Source: Prevotella sp. (GTDB lineage: Bacteria > Bacteroidota > Bacteroidia > Bacteroidales > Bacteroidaceae). Taken from it: 18,054 nt of DNA. The DNA lies in contig JAEENF010000269.1 of assembly GCA_016283605.1 (NCBI GenBank), forward strand, positions 1 through 18,054, in the 5' to 3' direction. Shown here in pieces: positions 1-7,071 of the stretch. Within the stretch, counting starts at the first letter, position 1, and every line of letters begins with the position of its first letter. The position numbers and the translations under genes are program-made. The notes below the pieces were generated by a model, which searched no databases, was not told the origin of the DNA, and was given only the letters and a program-made list of their open reading frames with translations.

Positions 1-8
1 AATTCCAT
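1..8 (-). CDS. Possible first codons of the next bat-operon gene (cut by window edge)
   Basis: On the minus strand an ATG at 8-6 follows the stop of the BatD-like gene after 8 bases, and reads Met-Glu then TT before the window ends. Bat operons commonly continue here with a VWA-domain membrane protein (BatA type), whose N-terminus often starts Met-x-Phe. That is consistent with these 8 bases but cannot be proved from them. Confidence 0.35.
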
Positions 9-16
9 ACTTTCAA

Positions 17-1126
17 TCAATTAATCAGTTGATATGTAGCATATACAACATAAATCAGCAACAGGAGACTAACCACCATCAATGCGGTAATGACCGTCTT
101 TAGTATTCGACATGTCTTCACACTGCGCTGGTCTTCTTCAGACAACTGTGGTTTCACCGTTTCTTCTGTAGGAACATTCTCCAACTTCGTCTGGTTGATG
201 AACTCAATGGCATTGACGAGATTCATGTCGTTCTCATTGATGAGGGTTGAATACTTTGCAAACTTCACCAAATCGGCAGTCGTGAACAACTGTCGCAGTT
301 CATCCAGAGATTTCTGATCCTGAATAGACATCAGCTTCTCGATAATCTCACCACTGGTCATCTCCATCGCATTGAAACCATAACGTTCCTCGATGTATTT
401 GCGAAGGGTGTCTGTTAACTTGGTATAGTACTCCTTTGAATTCTCCGCAGTTACCATCTTTTCGGCCTTGATCTGTTCTATTTCCTTCATGGCTTTCTGA
501 TGGGGTAACAATTTCTTCACGATACGAATATGCGTAATAATAGGTTTGTTATCACGAAGACGAATGTAGATATAATATGTTATAGCAGAGAGGAATAGCA
601 CTAAAACGCTCAACCAGAAAATCAGGCTCCATTCACTCCATTCAAAAGGATTGTCCTGTACACCTTTGGGAGGGAAGAACTGCTCCACGTGAGTGGTATC
701 GACCTCTAACGTCAGCACCTTCAAAGCCAGGCTCTTACTTTTATAAGGTTTGCCATCAACTTTTACCGTCAACGGTGGAAGATAATATAAGGTATCATCA
801 AAAGAAGTGATGGTATAAACCATAGACTTCTCTACGAAACCATTATCAGCCTCTTGTTCATCCTGTGGCTGACAAGCCAGAACTTCCACACCTGGAGTGA
901 TCTGCTGAGTGGATTGGAACTGCGGGAACTCCACTTTCGACTCTCTCTTAGCAACCGCCTTCAGAGTAACATGTGCCTGTTGTCCTACCAGCATTTCAAT
1001 CTGGTCAATACTGGCTTCTACGGAGACCTGAGCGAAAGAAGCGAATAGCGAACCATGAATGATGAATAGTATTACAAGTATCTTCATCATCCATCTCACT
1101 CGTGTATTATCTTCTTTAATCTTCAT
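17..1126 (-). CDS. BatD-like membrane-anchored protein of the Bat aerotolerance cluster
   Basis: A 369-residue protein with a hydrophobic N-terminal signal sequence (about residues 13-32, ending near SFAQ). A beta-rich extracytoplasmic region follows (33-160) resembling the N-terminal part of BatD/oxygen-tolerance proteins (VGQQAHVTLKA, FPQF). There is a transmembrane helix at about 166-190, a charged helical cytoplasmic region (191-335) and a second helix at 340-366. It is the third gene of a moxR-DUF58-BatD-like order, which in Bacteroidota continues with VWA proteins BatA and BatB. It probably takes part in an envelope complex with them, but the biochemical role of the Bat system is unsettled. 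A second in-frame Met at 13-14 (MMKI) would give a more conventional signal peptide, so the true start may be 36-39 bases downstream. Family assignment is fairly sure, function is not. Confidence 0.75.
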   Translation of the reverse strand: MKIKEDNTRVRWMMKILVILFIIHGSLFASFAQVSVEASIDQIEMLVGQQAHVTLKAVAKRESKVEFPQFQSTQQITPGVEVLACQPQDEQEADNGFVEKSMVYTITSFDDTLYYLPPLTVKVDGKPYKSKSLALKVLTLEVDTTHVEQFFPPKGVQDNPFEWSEWSLIFWLSVLVLFLSAITYYIYIRLRDNKPIITHIRIVKKLLPHQKAMKEIEQIKAEKMVTAENSKEYYTKLTDTLRKYIEERYGFNAMEMTSGEIIEKLMSIQDQKSLDELRQLFTTADLVKFAKYSTLINENDMNLVNAIEFINQTKLENVPTEETVKPQLSEEDQRSVKTCRILKTVITALMVVSLLLLIYVVYATYQLIN

Positions 1127-1140
1127 CTATTTACTCAAAA

Positions 1141-1160
1141 CTGTGTTAATCTGTGTCATC
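1141..1160. repeat. Two imperfect 10-base tandem units in the DUF58/BatD-like gap
   Basis: The 40-base gap between the DUF58 stop and the BatD-like start contains CTGTGTTAAT followed directly by CTGTGTCATC on the plus strand. Seven or eight of ten positions match. Two copies alone is weak evidence, but the preceding gap in the same operon is also filled by short tandem repeats. Confidence 0.45.
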
Positions 1161-1166
1161 AGGGCT

Positions 1167-2036
1167 TCAACTACGTTGTTTAAACAGCATCAGCAGAGAT
1201 TTCACAAAATCATCATTAGTGGCTATGCTGATATTATCAACATTGCTCTTGTTAAATATCTCCGACAGTTCTGACTGACGGTCCATCCAGTATTTTCGAT
1301 AAGACTCACGAAGCTTTTTCGAACCCGTATCTACATATTGTTCAAAACCCGTTTCGGCATCAACGACTTTCATCAATCCCACATCCGGCAACTCTTTTGC
1401 ACGCTGGTCATACACCTGAATGGCTACCACATCGTGTTTCCTGTTGGCAATCTGTAATGACTGCATAAAGTTATTACGGACAAAGAAGTCACTCAGGATA
1501 AATGCTGTCGTACGTCTTTTTTGTACACTGGACAAGAATTCTACCGCTTGATTCACATCCGTACGTTTCGACTCCGGTTGGAAGTCCAACATTTCACGGA
1601 TGATATAAAGAATATGCTTACGGCCTTTCTTTGGTGGAATATACTTCTCTATCTTATCCGAAAAAAACACGACACCAATCTTATCGTTATTCTGAATAGC
1701 ACTAAAGGCGATGGTGGCAGCAATTTCCGTCACCATATCACGTTTCATTTGTTTCTGAGTACCGAAATCGAGAGAGCCGCTGACATCAACAAGTAACATC
1801 ACCGTGAGCTCGCGTTCCTCTTCAAACACTTTCACATATGGGCGGTGGAAGCGGGCTGTCACATTCCAGTCAATGTCTCGAACATCATCACCGAACTGAT
1901 ATTCACGCACCTCGCTAAAGGCCATACCCCTACCCTTAAAGGCAGAGTGATACTGACCAGCAAAGATGTTCGAGCTCAAGCCTCGGGCCTTAATCTCGAT
2001 CTTACGGACTTTCTTGATGATCTCCGATGTCTCCAT
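1167..2036 (-). CDS. DUF58 domain protein (VWA-like) of the Bat/MoxR cluster
   Basis: A 289-residue soluble protein from the ATG at 2036. The DUF58 signature lies near the N-terminus (GRGMAFSEVREYQFGDD, then DIDWNVTAR, about residues 35-62). A VWA-like metal-site motif DVSGS follows at about 84-88. No transmembrane segment is visible. DUF58 proteins are almost always encoded next to a MoxR ATPase and are thought to be its partner or substrate in envelope or metal-dependent assembly; that is family knowledge, not shown here. The reading frame extends 6 bases upstream to a TTG, which I rejected because the ATG gives a normal start. The 30 bases upstream are a heptamer repeat tract that reaches to within a base of the start codon. 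Family call is confident; molecular role is unknown. Confidence 0.9.
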   Translation of the reverse strand: METSEIIKKVRKIEIKARGLSSNIFAGQYHSAFKGRGMAFSEVREYQFGDDVRDIDWNVTARFHRPYVKVFEEERELTVMLLVDVSGSLDFGTQKQMKRDMVTEIAATIAFSAIQNNDKIGVVFFSDKIEKYIPPKKGRKHILYIIREMLDFQPESKRTDVNQAVEFLSSVQKRRTTAFILSDFFVRNNFMQSLQIANRKHDVVAIQVYDQRAKELPDVGLMKVVDAETGFEQYVDTGSKKLRESYRKYWMDRQSELSEIFNKSNVDNISIATNDDFVKSLLMLFKQRS

Positions 2037-2037
2037 C

Positions 2038-2065
2038 TTCAATATTCAATGTTCAATCTTCAATG
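2038..2065. repeat. Four tandem heptamers (TTCAATN) filling the moxR-DUF58 gap
   Basis: On the plus strand the units are TTCAATA, TTCAATG, TTCAATC and TTCAATG, back to back. In the mRNA (minus strand) this is a run of ATTGAAN units from just after the moxR stop codon to the DUF58 ATG. It therefore occupies the whole position where a ribosome-binding region would lie. Confidence 0.9.
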
Positions 2066-2066
2066 A

Positions 2067-3062
2067 TCAAGGTACTTCGACCTTATTAATAATCTTTGAT
2101 ACGATTTCTTCACTCGTGATGTTGCTGGCTTCTGCCTCGTAGGTCAGACCAATACGATGCCTCAACACATCATGTGCAACAGCACGGACATCCTCTGGTA
2201 CCACATAACCGCGACGTTTGATGAAGGCATAAGCTCTGGCAGCCTTTGCAAGATTAATACTTGCACGAGGAGAACCACCGAAGCTGATCATGTCTTTCAG
2301 ATCTTTCAATCCATAACGGTCTGGATAACGTGAAGCAAAGACGATATCGGCAATATACTGTTCGATCTTCTCGTCAATATAGACCTCACCCACGACTGAG
2401 CGTGCACGAAGAATCTCTTCTGCTGTCGTAACCGGTGTTACCGTCGGCATCTCACCAGCAATATTCTCACGGATAATCTTCTTCTCTTCTTCCAATGATG
2501 GATAGTCAATGACCACTTTCAACATAAATCGATCCACCTGTGCTTCTGGCAGAGGATAGGTTCCTTCCTGCTCGATTGGATTTTGAGTAGCCATCACAAG
2601 GAATGGTTTTGGAAGCTTAAAGGTTTCACTACCAATAGTCACTTGTTTCTCCTGCATAGCTTCGAGTAATGCACTCTGCACCTTAGCCGGAGCGCGGTTG
2701 ATTTCATCAGCCAAAACAAAGTTTGCAAATACAGGACCTTTCTTCACCTGGAACTTCTCATCCTTCTGCGAGTAAATCATCGTACCGATGACATCAGCAG
2801 GAAGAAGGTCAGGAGTAAACTGGATACGACTGTACTCAGAATCAATCAGCTGTGAAAGCGTTTTGATAGCCAGTGTTTTAGCAAGACCTGGAACACCTTC
2901 GAGAAGGATATGTCCATCACTCAACAAACCAATCAAAAGAGAATCCACAAGGTGCTTCTGACCTACGATGACACGATCCATACCTGTCACCAGATTGGTG
3001 ACAAATGCGCTTTGTTGTTCAATCCGGATATTCAATTCTCGGATATCAATTGCTTCTGCCAT
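2067..3062 (-). CDS. MoxR family AAA+ ATPase
   Basis: A 331-residue AAA+ ATPase, the normal MoxR size. Visible motifs are Walker A EGVPGLAKT (55-63), Walker B VLADEINRAP (116-125), sensor 1 ATQNP (158-162) and the MoxR-typical EGTYPLPEAQVDRFM (166-180). MoxR ATPases are regarded as chaperone-like machines that help mature or activate partner proteins, commonly those with VWA domains. The downstream DUF58 gene and the BatD-like gene fit that pairing. It is the first gene of its operon: a TAnnTTTG box lies 36 bases before the ATG, and the upstream cluster is closed off by a terminator. Its exact client is not determinable from the sequence. Confidence 0.95.
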   Translation of the reverse strand: MAEAIDIRELNIRIEQQSAFVTNLVTGMDRVIVGQKHLVDSLLIGLLSDGHILLEGVPGLAKTLAIKTLSQLIDSEYSRIQFTPDLLPADVIGTMIYSQKDEKFQVKKGPVFANFVLADEINRAPAKVQSALLEAMQEKQVTIGSETFKLPKPFLVMATQNPIEQEGTYPLPEAQVDRFMLKVVIDYPSLEEEKKIIRENIAGEMPTVTPVTTAEEILRARSVVGEVYIDEKIEQYIADIVFASRYPDRYGLKDLKDMISFGGSPRASINLAKAARAYAFIKRRGYVVPEDVRAVAHDVLRHRIGLTYEAEASNITSEEIVSKIINKVEVP

Positions 3063-3097
3063 AATATTTTCTTTTTATTGTTTTCTGAATTTGACCG

Positions 3098-3105
3098 CAA
3101 AAGTA
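3098..3105 (-). promoter_or_regulatory. Promoter -7 box for the moxR operon
   Basis: Minus-strand TACTTTTG matches the Bacteroidota -7 consensus TAnnTTTG and ends 35 bases before the moxR ATG, giving a leader of about 30 bases. No good TTTG is seen 19-21 bases further upstream, so the -33 part is weak. Confidence 0.6.
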
Positions 3106-3152
3106 GTGAATTTATCGGTTATTTTATACATTACACCATCTAAATAATATTA

Positions 3153-3190
3153 AAAAAGTTTCCCAAAACCTAAGTTTTAAGAAACTTTTT
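3153..3190 (-). terminator. Intrinsic terminator of the ftsY-rimO-HU-HU/LysM operon
   Basis: Arms AAAAAGTTTC (3153-3162) and GAAACTTTTT (3181-3190) are perfectly complementary. An inner AAAAC/GTTTT stem (3165-3169 with 3174-3178) around a 4-base loop extends the hairpin. It begins 26 bases past the stop codon at 3217, and on the minus strand the hairpin ends in a T-rich run. The arms are A/T-rich on both sides, so it may also work in the other direction. Confidence 0.8.
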
Positions 3191-3216
3191 CATTCAAGAG
3201 GGAATTCTCACTATAA

Positions 3217-4431
3217 TTATTCCTGTATTTTTGACTTTTTCTTCTTTAATTCAAGTTTTGGAATCTTAATCTCCCCACCAGGTTTCAGTTCAGTACCCGA
3301 CTTGATATCATTATAAACCTCCAGATAGCATTCCATACCATTTCCAATGGTACGTTTGCATATCTTTGTCAGGTTATCTCCAGCCTTAATTTTCTCCGTG
3401 TGATCAAGACCAATAATGCGATATGCACCTGTGCGCACACGAACGTCCATCTCCTCATACTTGTCCAGAGTTTCCTCCTTTTGAGCTGTTACCTCTTCCT
3501 TCTGAGCTATTGTTTCTTCCTTCTGTACTGTTTGGGTTTCTTCATTTGCAGGCTTATCCAATCCTGTATCCGGTTTCTTCAACTCTGATGCAGGTTTCTT
3601 AAGATCCGCAGCAGGTTTCTTCTCGACTTTCTCAGGAACAACCTCTTTCTGCCCTTTGGCAAACTGACCAAAGAGATATCCTCCAACAAAGACAAGGACA
3701 CAGAATATTGCTGGTATCACCCATTTCTTCCAGTTAAAACCAGAGTTTTCAACTTCAACGTCTTCCTCCACAGGAGTATCCTCCTCTGTTTCTTCGGATT
3801 CTAAGACCTCCTCAGATGCAGGTTCTGCTTGGGGCTCAGACATGACCTCTGCCTTTGGCTCCAGCTTTGGTTCCTGCTTAGGCTCTGGCTTTTCCTCTGG
3901 CTTTTCCTCTGGAGTTGCATCGGACTCGGGATCAGAAGTGAAGTCCACTAAAGGTGCCATAGACGGTTCCTCGTCCTCAGATGATGTGGGAACCTCTTTT
4001 GCAATAGGTTTCTCTATATTGATAGGTTCTTCTTTGACAACAGGTTCCTCTATCGTCACTTCATTTTGACGTTCCGCTGTCTCTTCAGACATGTCTGCAA
4101 AATCTACGCCCTCATTCAATACCACCGTCTCAAACTGCGAAAAAGGTTTGTTCACCAGTTCCTTCATCAGGGCATCGGGCGTAAACGAAATTTTGTCGTG
4201 TCCTTCAATCAATACACGCTCTCCGGTATTGACATTCACACTCTCACGATCATCCACTTCAATGATCTTGAACGTTCCAAGACCTTTGATCTTAACCAGT
4301 CTGTCTTTTTCAAGACCCTCCTGAATCAGATTAAACAGCTCATTGACAAAGTTCGATGCTTCTTTCTTATTCAGTTTCTTCCGTTCAGACAAGACGGATG
4401 CTAATTCATTGATTAATATCCTAGCCATCAT
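3217..4431 (-). CDS. HU-type DNA-binding domain fused to a transmembrane helix and LysM-like domain
   Basis: A 404-residue multidomain protein. Residues 1-97 are a full HU/IHF fold (IKGLGTFKIIE near 48-58; arm around NVNTGERV, 66-73). Residues 98-231 form a Pro/Glu-rich acidic linker. Residues 237-257 are one transmembrane helix (WVIPAIFCVLVFVGGYLFG). Residues 258-335 are a Lys/Glu/Pro-rich linker with two sets of 7-residue repeats. Residues 336-393 look like a LysM domain (IKAGDNLTKIC ... ELKPGGEIKIP), normally a glycan/peptidoglycan binder. With no signal peptide, HU should be cytoplasmic and LysM periplasmic. The proline that inserts into DNA in HU (NPxTG) is Val67 here. The start overlaps the stop of the preceding HU gene (ATGA); the Met at 4428 is an alternative. 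Domain calls are strong; the tethering role is inferred. Confidence 0.9.
   Translation of the reverse strand: MMARILINELASVLSERKKLNKKEASNFVNELFNLIQEGLEKDRLVKIKGLGTFKIIEVDDRESVNVNTGERVLIEGHDKISFTPDALMKELVNKPFSQFETVVLNEGVDFADMSEETAERQNEVTIEEPVVKEEPINIEKPIAKEVPTSSEDEEPSMAPLVDFTSDPESDATPEEKPEEKPEPKQEPKLEPKAEVMSEPQAEPASEEVLESEETEEDTPVEEDVEVENSGFNWKKWVIPAIFCVLVFVGGYLFGQFAKGQKEVVPEKVEKKPAADLKKPASELKKPDTGLDKPANEETQTVQKEETIAQKEEVTAQKEETLDKYEEMDVRVRTGAYRIIGLDHTEKIKAGDNLTKICKRTIGNGMECYLEVYNDIKSGTELKPGGEIKIPKLELKKKKSKIQE
3463..3525. repeat. Three 21-base coding repeats in the HU-LysM gene
   Basis: These encode QKEETIA, QKEEVTA and QKEETLD (residues 303-323) in the linker on the outer side of the membrane helix. 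The units are in frame, and two of the three are nearly identical in DNA, suggesting duplication by slippage. Confidence 0.85.
3538..3621. repeat. Four 21-base coding repeats in the HU-LysM gene
   Basis: These encode KKPAADL, KKPASEL, KKPDTGL and DKPANEE (residues 271-298), a separate heptad family lying just after the membrane helix. Unit length equals that of the neighbouring QKEE repeats although the sequences are unrelated. Confidence 0.85.
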
Positions 4432-4715
4432 TCAGTTCCTCCACTTTTAACACGTTCTTTCCATCCGGAATTAGGCTTAAAGTTTAACACCAACTTGGGT
4501 GGAATAAGCATCCGCTGACCCGTAGAGGGATTAACCATGATACGTTCCAGTTTCTTTTTCACCTCAAATGTTCCAAAATTCGGAACGAGTATCGAGTCAT
4601 CTTCCTGGAAATGATCGCCCATCGCTTCGATAACAGTATTTACCATTCTCTGGGTGTCTTCTTGAGAACGACCCGTACGATTAGCCAGTTCTGAAATGTA
4701 GTCTTTGTTATTCAT
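4428..4715 (-). CDS. HU/IHF family DNA-binding protein
   Basis: A 95-residue protein of typical HU/IHF length with the dimer helices (about 1-38), the turn VPNFGTFEVKKK (44-55) and the DNA-binding arm with NPSTGQ (62-67). It retains the intercalating Pro63. HU/IHF proteins act as homo- or heterodimers that bend DNA and shape the nucleoid. It starts 3 bases after the rimO stop, and its stop overlaps the start of the HU-TM-LysM gene by ATGA. The two HU chains are therefore likely made together, and this one could dimerise with the membrane-bound one. That pairing is inference. Bacteroidota usually carry several HU paralogs, so this is probably a specialised copy rather than the main one. Confidence 0.93.
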   Translation of the reverse strand: MNNKDYISELANRTGRSQEDTQRMVNTVIEAMGDHFQEDDSILVPNFGTFEVKKKLERIMVNPSTGQRMLIPPKLVLNFKPNSGWKERVKSGGTE

Positions 4716-4718
4716 ATC

Positions 4719-6020
4719 TCAATAAGTAATAGCAGTTGCATATAAATCGAATTCTTCAGCATCAGTTATACGAACTTTGTAGAACTCACCAATTTCCAAC
4801 ACTTTCTCGTGGACGGGAATGAGTACTTCCGGATCCACCTCTGGTGAGCAAAACTCCGTACGACCGATGTAATAGTTGCCTTCTTGTCTATCAATGATTA
4901 CACGTTGGATAGTTCCTATCTTTTCTGCTTCAACCTCCGAACTGATATTCTGTTGTACACGCATCAATTTGTCTAAACGCCTCTGTTTTACATCTTCAGG
5001 AACATCATCCTCATAATGCTGTTCAGAATAGGTTCCCTCTTCTTCCGAATAGGCAAAGGCACCCATTCGCTCAAAACGGGCCCATTTGGTGAAGGCAAGG
5101 AGCTCCTCAAAATCCTCTTCCGTTTCTCCAGGGAAGCCTACCATTAGTGTCGTACGCAGGTGTATACCTGGTACTTCCCGACGCAGACGCTCCACGAGTT
5201 CGTAGGTTTCCTGCTTGCTCACGTGACGCTTCATCCTGTCCAACATACGGTCGGAGATATGTTGCAGGGCGATATCGAGATAGTTGCAGACATTCCGTTT
5301 CTCCCGTATCACCCGGAGCAGAGCCCAGGGGAAATGCGTCGGATAGGCATAGTGCAGACGAATCCACTCCACGCCCTTGATGTCAGCCATCCGTTCTATC
5401 AGTTCTGCGATATGCTGCTTGCCATCGATGTCCACCCCGTAGTAGGTCAGTTCCTGGGCAATGACATTAAACTCCTTGACACCCTGGCTTACCAGATGGC
5501 GCACTTCGTCGAGAATTTCCTCCATCGGTCGACTCTGGTGCTTTCCAGTTATCAACGGGATAGCGCAATAAGCACAATGACGATCACAGCCCTCGCTGAT
5601 CTTAATATAGGTATAGTGGCTCGGTGTGGTAATATGACGATATCCTTCACAAGCCTTAAACCCTTCGCCTTCAAGGTCTTTCAGAAGTTGTTTGTAATTG
5701 AACTTGCCATACCAGCCATCCACCTCAGGTATTTCCTCTTCCAACTCTGCCAGATAGCGTTCCGACAGACAGCCCATCACAAAGAGTTTTTCGATGCGTC
5801 CTTCAGTCTTCGCCTGAGCAAATTCCAAAATGGTGTTAATGCTTTCCTCTTTGGCATCATTAATAAAACCACATGTATTAACAACGACGATTTCACCCTG
5901 TGGATCATCACTATCATGAGTACAATGATAGCCGTTAGCCTCCATCAAACCCATCAGGACCTCACTGTCCACGAGGTTCTTCGAGCATCCGAGCGAAATG
6001 AAATCGATGGTTTTCTTCAT
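4719..6020 (-). CDS. rimO: Ribosomal protein S12 methylthiotransferase RimO
   Basis: RimO adds a methylthio group to the conserved aspartate of ribosomal protein S12, using a radical SAM mechanism. The 433-residue length is normal. The N-terminal UPF0004 cluster cysteines are Cys12 (SLGCSKNLVDSE), Cys50 (NTCGFI) and Cys83 (MGCLSER). The radical-SAM CxxxCxxC is Cys145, Cys149 and Cys152 (EGCDRHCAYC). A TRAM-like domain occupies about residues 362-433. The motif ALQHISDRMLDRMKR (251-265) favours RimO over the tRNA enzyme MiaB. The ATG overlaps the ftsY stop (ATGA), so translation is probably coupled. Ribosomal protein genes lie just upstream of the operon, which fits the role. Confidence 0.96.
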   Translation of the reverse strand: MKKTIDFISLGCSKNLVDSEVLMGLMEANGYHCTHDSDDPQGEIVVVNTCGFINDAKEESINTILEFAQAKTEGRIEKLFVMGCLSERYLAELEEEIPEVDGWYGKFNYKQLLKDLEGEGFKACEGYRHITTPSHYTYIKISEGCDRHCAYCAIPLITGKHQSRPMEEILDEVRHLVSQGVKEFNVIAQELTYYGVDIDGKQHIAELIERMADIKGVEWIRLHYAYPTHFPWALLRVIREKRNVCNYLDIALQHISDRMLDRMKRHVSKQETYELVERLRREVPGIHLRTTLMVGFPGETEEDFEELLAFTKWARFERMGAFAYSEEEGTYSEQHYEDDVPEDVKQRRLDKLMRVQQNISSEVEAEKIGTIQRVIIDRQEGNYYIGRTEFCSPEVDPEVLIPVHEKVLEIGEFYKVRITDAEEFDLYATAITY

Positions 6021-6967
6021 GCGAACAAGGAATCTACAAATTGGGTCTTGTTAAAGAGCTGTAAGTCTTCCATGCCCTCACCCAGTCCAATATATTTGAC
6101 GGGCACTTTCAACTGATCAGAGATACCAATGACGACACCACCCTTTGCGGTGCCATCAAGTTTGGTTATGGCCAGCGAGGTAATTTGAGTAACGGCAGCA
6201 AACTGCTTGGCCTGTTCAAAGGCATTCTGTCCCGTAGAGCCGTCAAGCACGAGCATCACCTCATCAGGAGCCTCGGGCAACACCTTCTTCATCACATCCT
6301 TGATTTTCTTCAACTCGTTCATCAGACCCACCTTATTATGCAGACGACCGGCGGTATCTATCAGCACGACATCTGCCCCATTGGCCTTGGCACTCGAAAG
6401 GGTATCGAAAGCCACAGAGGCTGGATCTGAGCCCATCTGCTGCTTGACAACAGGCACCCCTACGCGTTCACCCCAGATGCACAACTGTTCCACAGCAGCA
6501 GCACGGAAGGTGTCAGCAGCACCTAAGTAGACTTTCTTGCCTGCCTGCTTGAACTGCCAGGCGAGTTTACCGATAGTCGTTGTTTTACCGACGCCATTCA
6601 CACCTACCACCAATATCACGTAGGGCTTATGGTCACTGGGCAGGTCCCAATTGTCATTATCTTCCGAATGGTTCTCCTCCAGAAGTGAAGCAATCTCCTC
6701 TTTGAGAATTTTATTCAATTCGGAGGTGTTCACATATTTGTCACGCGCCACCCGTTCCTCAATTCTCTCGATGATTTTCAGCGTTGTGTCCACACCGACA
6801 TCACTGGTAATCAAGACTTCCTCCAGATTGTCCAACACATCATCGTCAACCTTCGATTTCCCTGCTACAGCACGAGTCAGCTTATCGAAAACGCTTGTCT
6901 TCGTTTTCTCGAGACCTTTATCAAGGGTCTCTTTTTTATTCTTATTAAAAAAGCCAAATATTCCCAT
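6017..6967 (-). CDS. ftsY: Signal recognition particle receptor FtsY
   Basis: FtsY is the membrane-associated GTPase that receives SRP-ribosome complexes and delivers nascent membrane proteins to the Sec translocon. At 316 residues it has the NG domain only, without the long acidic A domain of E. coli. A short hydrophobic/basic N-terminus (MGIFGFFNKNKK) probably serves as a lipid-binding helix. Visible motifs are P-loop GVNGVGKTT (122-130), DTFRAAA (152-158), DTAGRL (204-209) and TKLDGTAKGG (268-277). It is the first gene of the operon, with its own near-consensus promoter. The predicted leader is only about 15 bases, and the start codon lies inside an 8-base inverted repeat. Overlap with rimO is ATGA. 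Confidence 0.97.
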   Translation of the reverse strand: MGIFGFFNKNKKETLDKGLEKTKTSVFDKLTRAVAGKSKVDDDVLDNLEEVLITSDVGVDTTLKIIERIEERVARDKYVNTSELNKILKEEIASLLEENHSEDNDNWDLPSDHKPYVILVVGVNGVGKTTTIGKLAWQFKQAGKKVYLGAADTFRAAAVEQLCIWGERVGVPVVKQQMGSDPASVAFDTLSSAKANGADVVLIDTAGRLHNKVGLMNELKKIKDVMKKVLPEAPDEVMLVLDGSTGQNAFEQAKQFAAVTQITSLAITKLDGTAKGGVVIGISDQLKVPVKYIGLGEGMEDLQLFNKTQFVDSLFA

Positions 6968-6984
6968 AATATAACTATTATGGG
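6963..6984. repeat. Perfect 8-base inverted repeat covering the ftsY start codon
   Basis: CCCATAAT (6963-6970) and ATTATGGG (6977-6984) are exact inverted copies around a 6-base loop. In the mRNA the ftsY AUG (6967-6965) is within the 3' arm. The 5' arm starts close to the predicted transcription start. Confidence 0.85.
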
Positions 6985-6986
6985 TG

Positions 6987-7017
6987 CAAAGATAATAAAT
7001 TTCGATGAAATCGCAAA
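6987..7017 (-). promoter_or_regulatory. Promoter of the ftsY operon
   Basis: Minus-strand TTTG (7017-7014), a 19-base spacer and TATCTTTG (6994-6987) match the Bacteroidota -33/-7 promoter pattern. Transcription should begin around 6981-6985. The -33 element lies within the T tract of the upstream terminator. Confidence 0.8.
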
Positions 7018-7049
7018 AAAAAGAGGTCGCAAAATGTTTTGCAACCTCT
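7015..7049 (-). terminator. Intrinsic terminator after the rpmB-rpmG-DUF4295 genes
   Basis: Two 13-base arms (7022-7034 and 7037-7049) around a 2-base centre pair fully except for one position. On the minus-strand RNA that position is a U-G wobble, and the hairpin is followed by seven more U residues (7021-7015). It starts 22 bases after the stop of the 52-residue gene. A T run at 7051-7056 makes it potentially active in both directions. Confidence 0.92.
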
Positions 7050-7071
7050 CTTTTTTATCTAAGTATCTCTA

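Noticed and set aside
2037..2042. TTG two codons upstream as the DUF58 start
   Set aside because: The ATG at 2036 is a better start, and the TTG is part of the heptamer repeat tract.
3842..4404. Plus-strand open frames opposite the HU-LysM gene (Ser/Gly-rich product)
   Set aside because: The Ser/Gly richness is the reverse complement of the Glu/Pro/Lys linker codons; it is not an independent gene.
5160..6116. Plus-strand open frame of 318 codons opposite rimO and ftsY
   Set aside because: It lies wholly antisense to two clear conserved genes, has no recognisable domain, and its length is explained by the codon pattern of the real strand.
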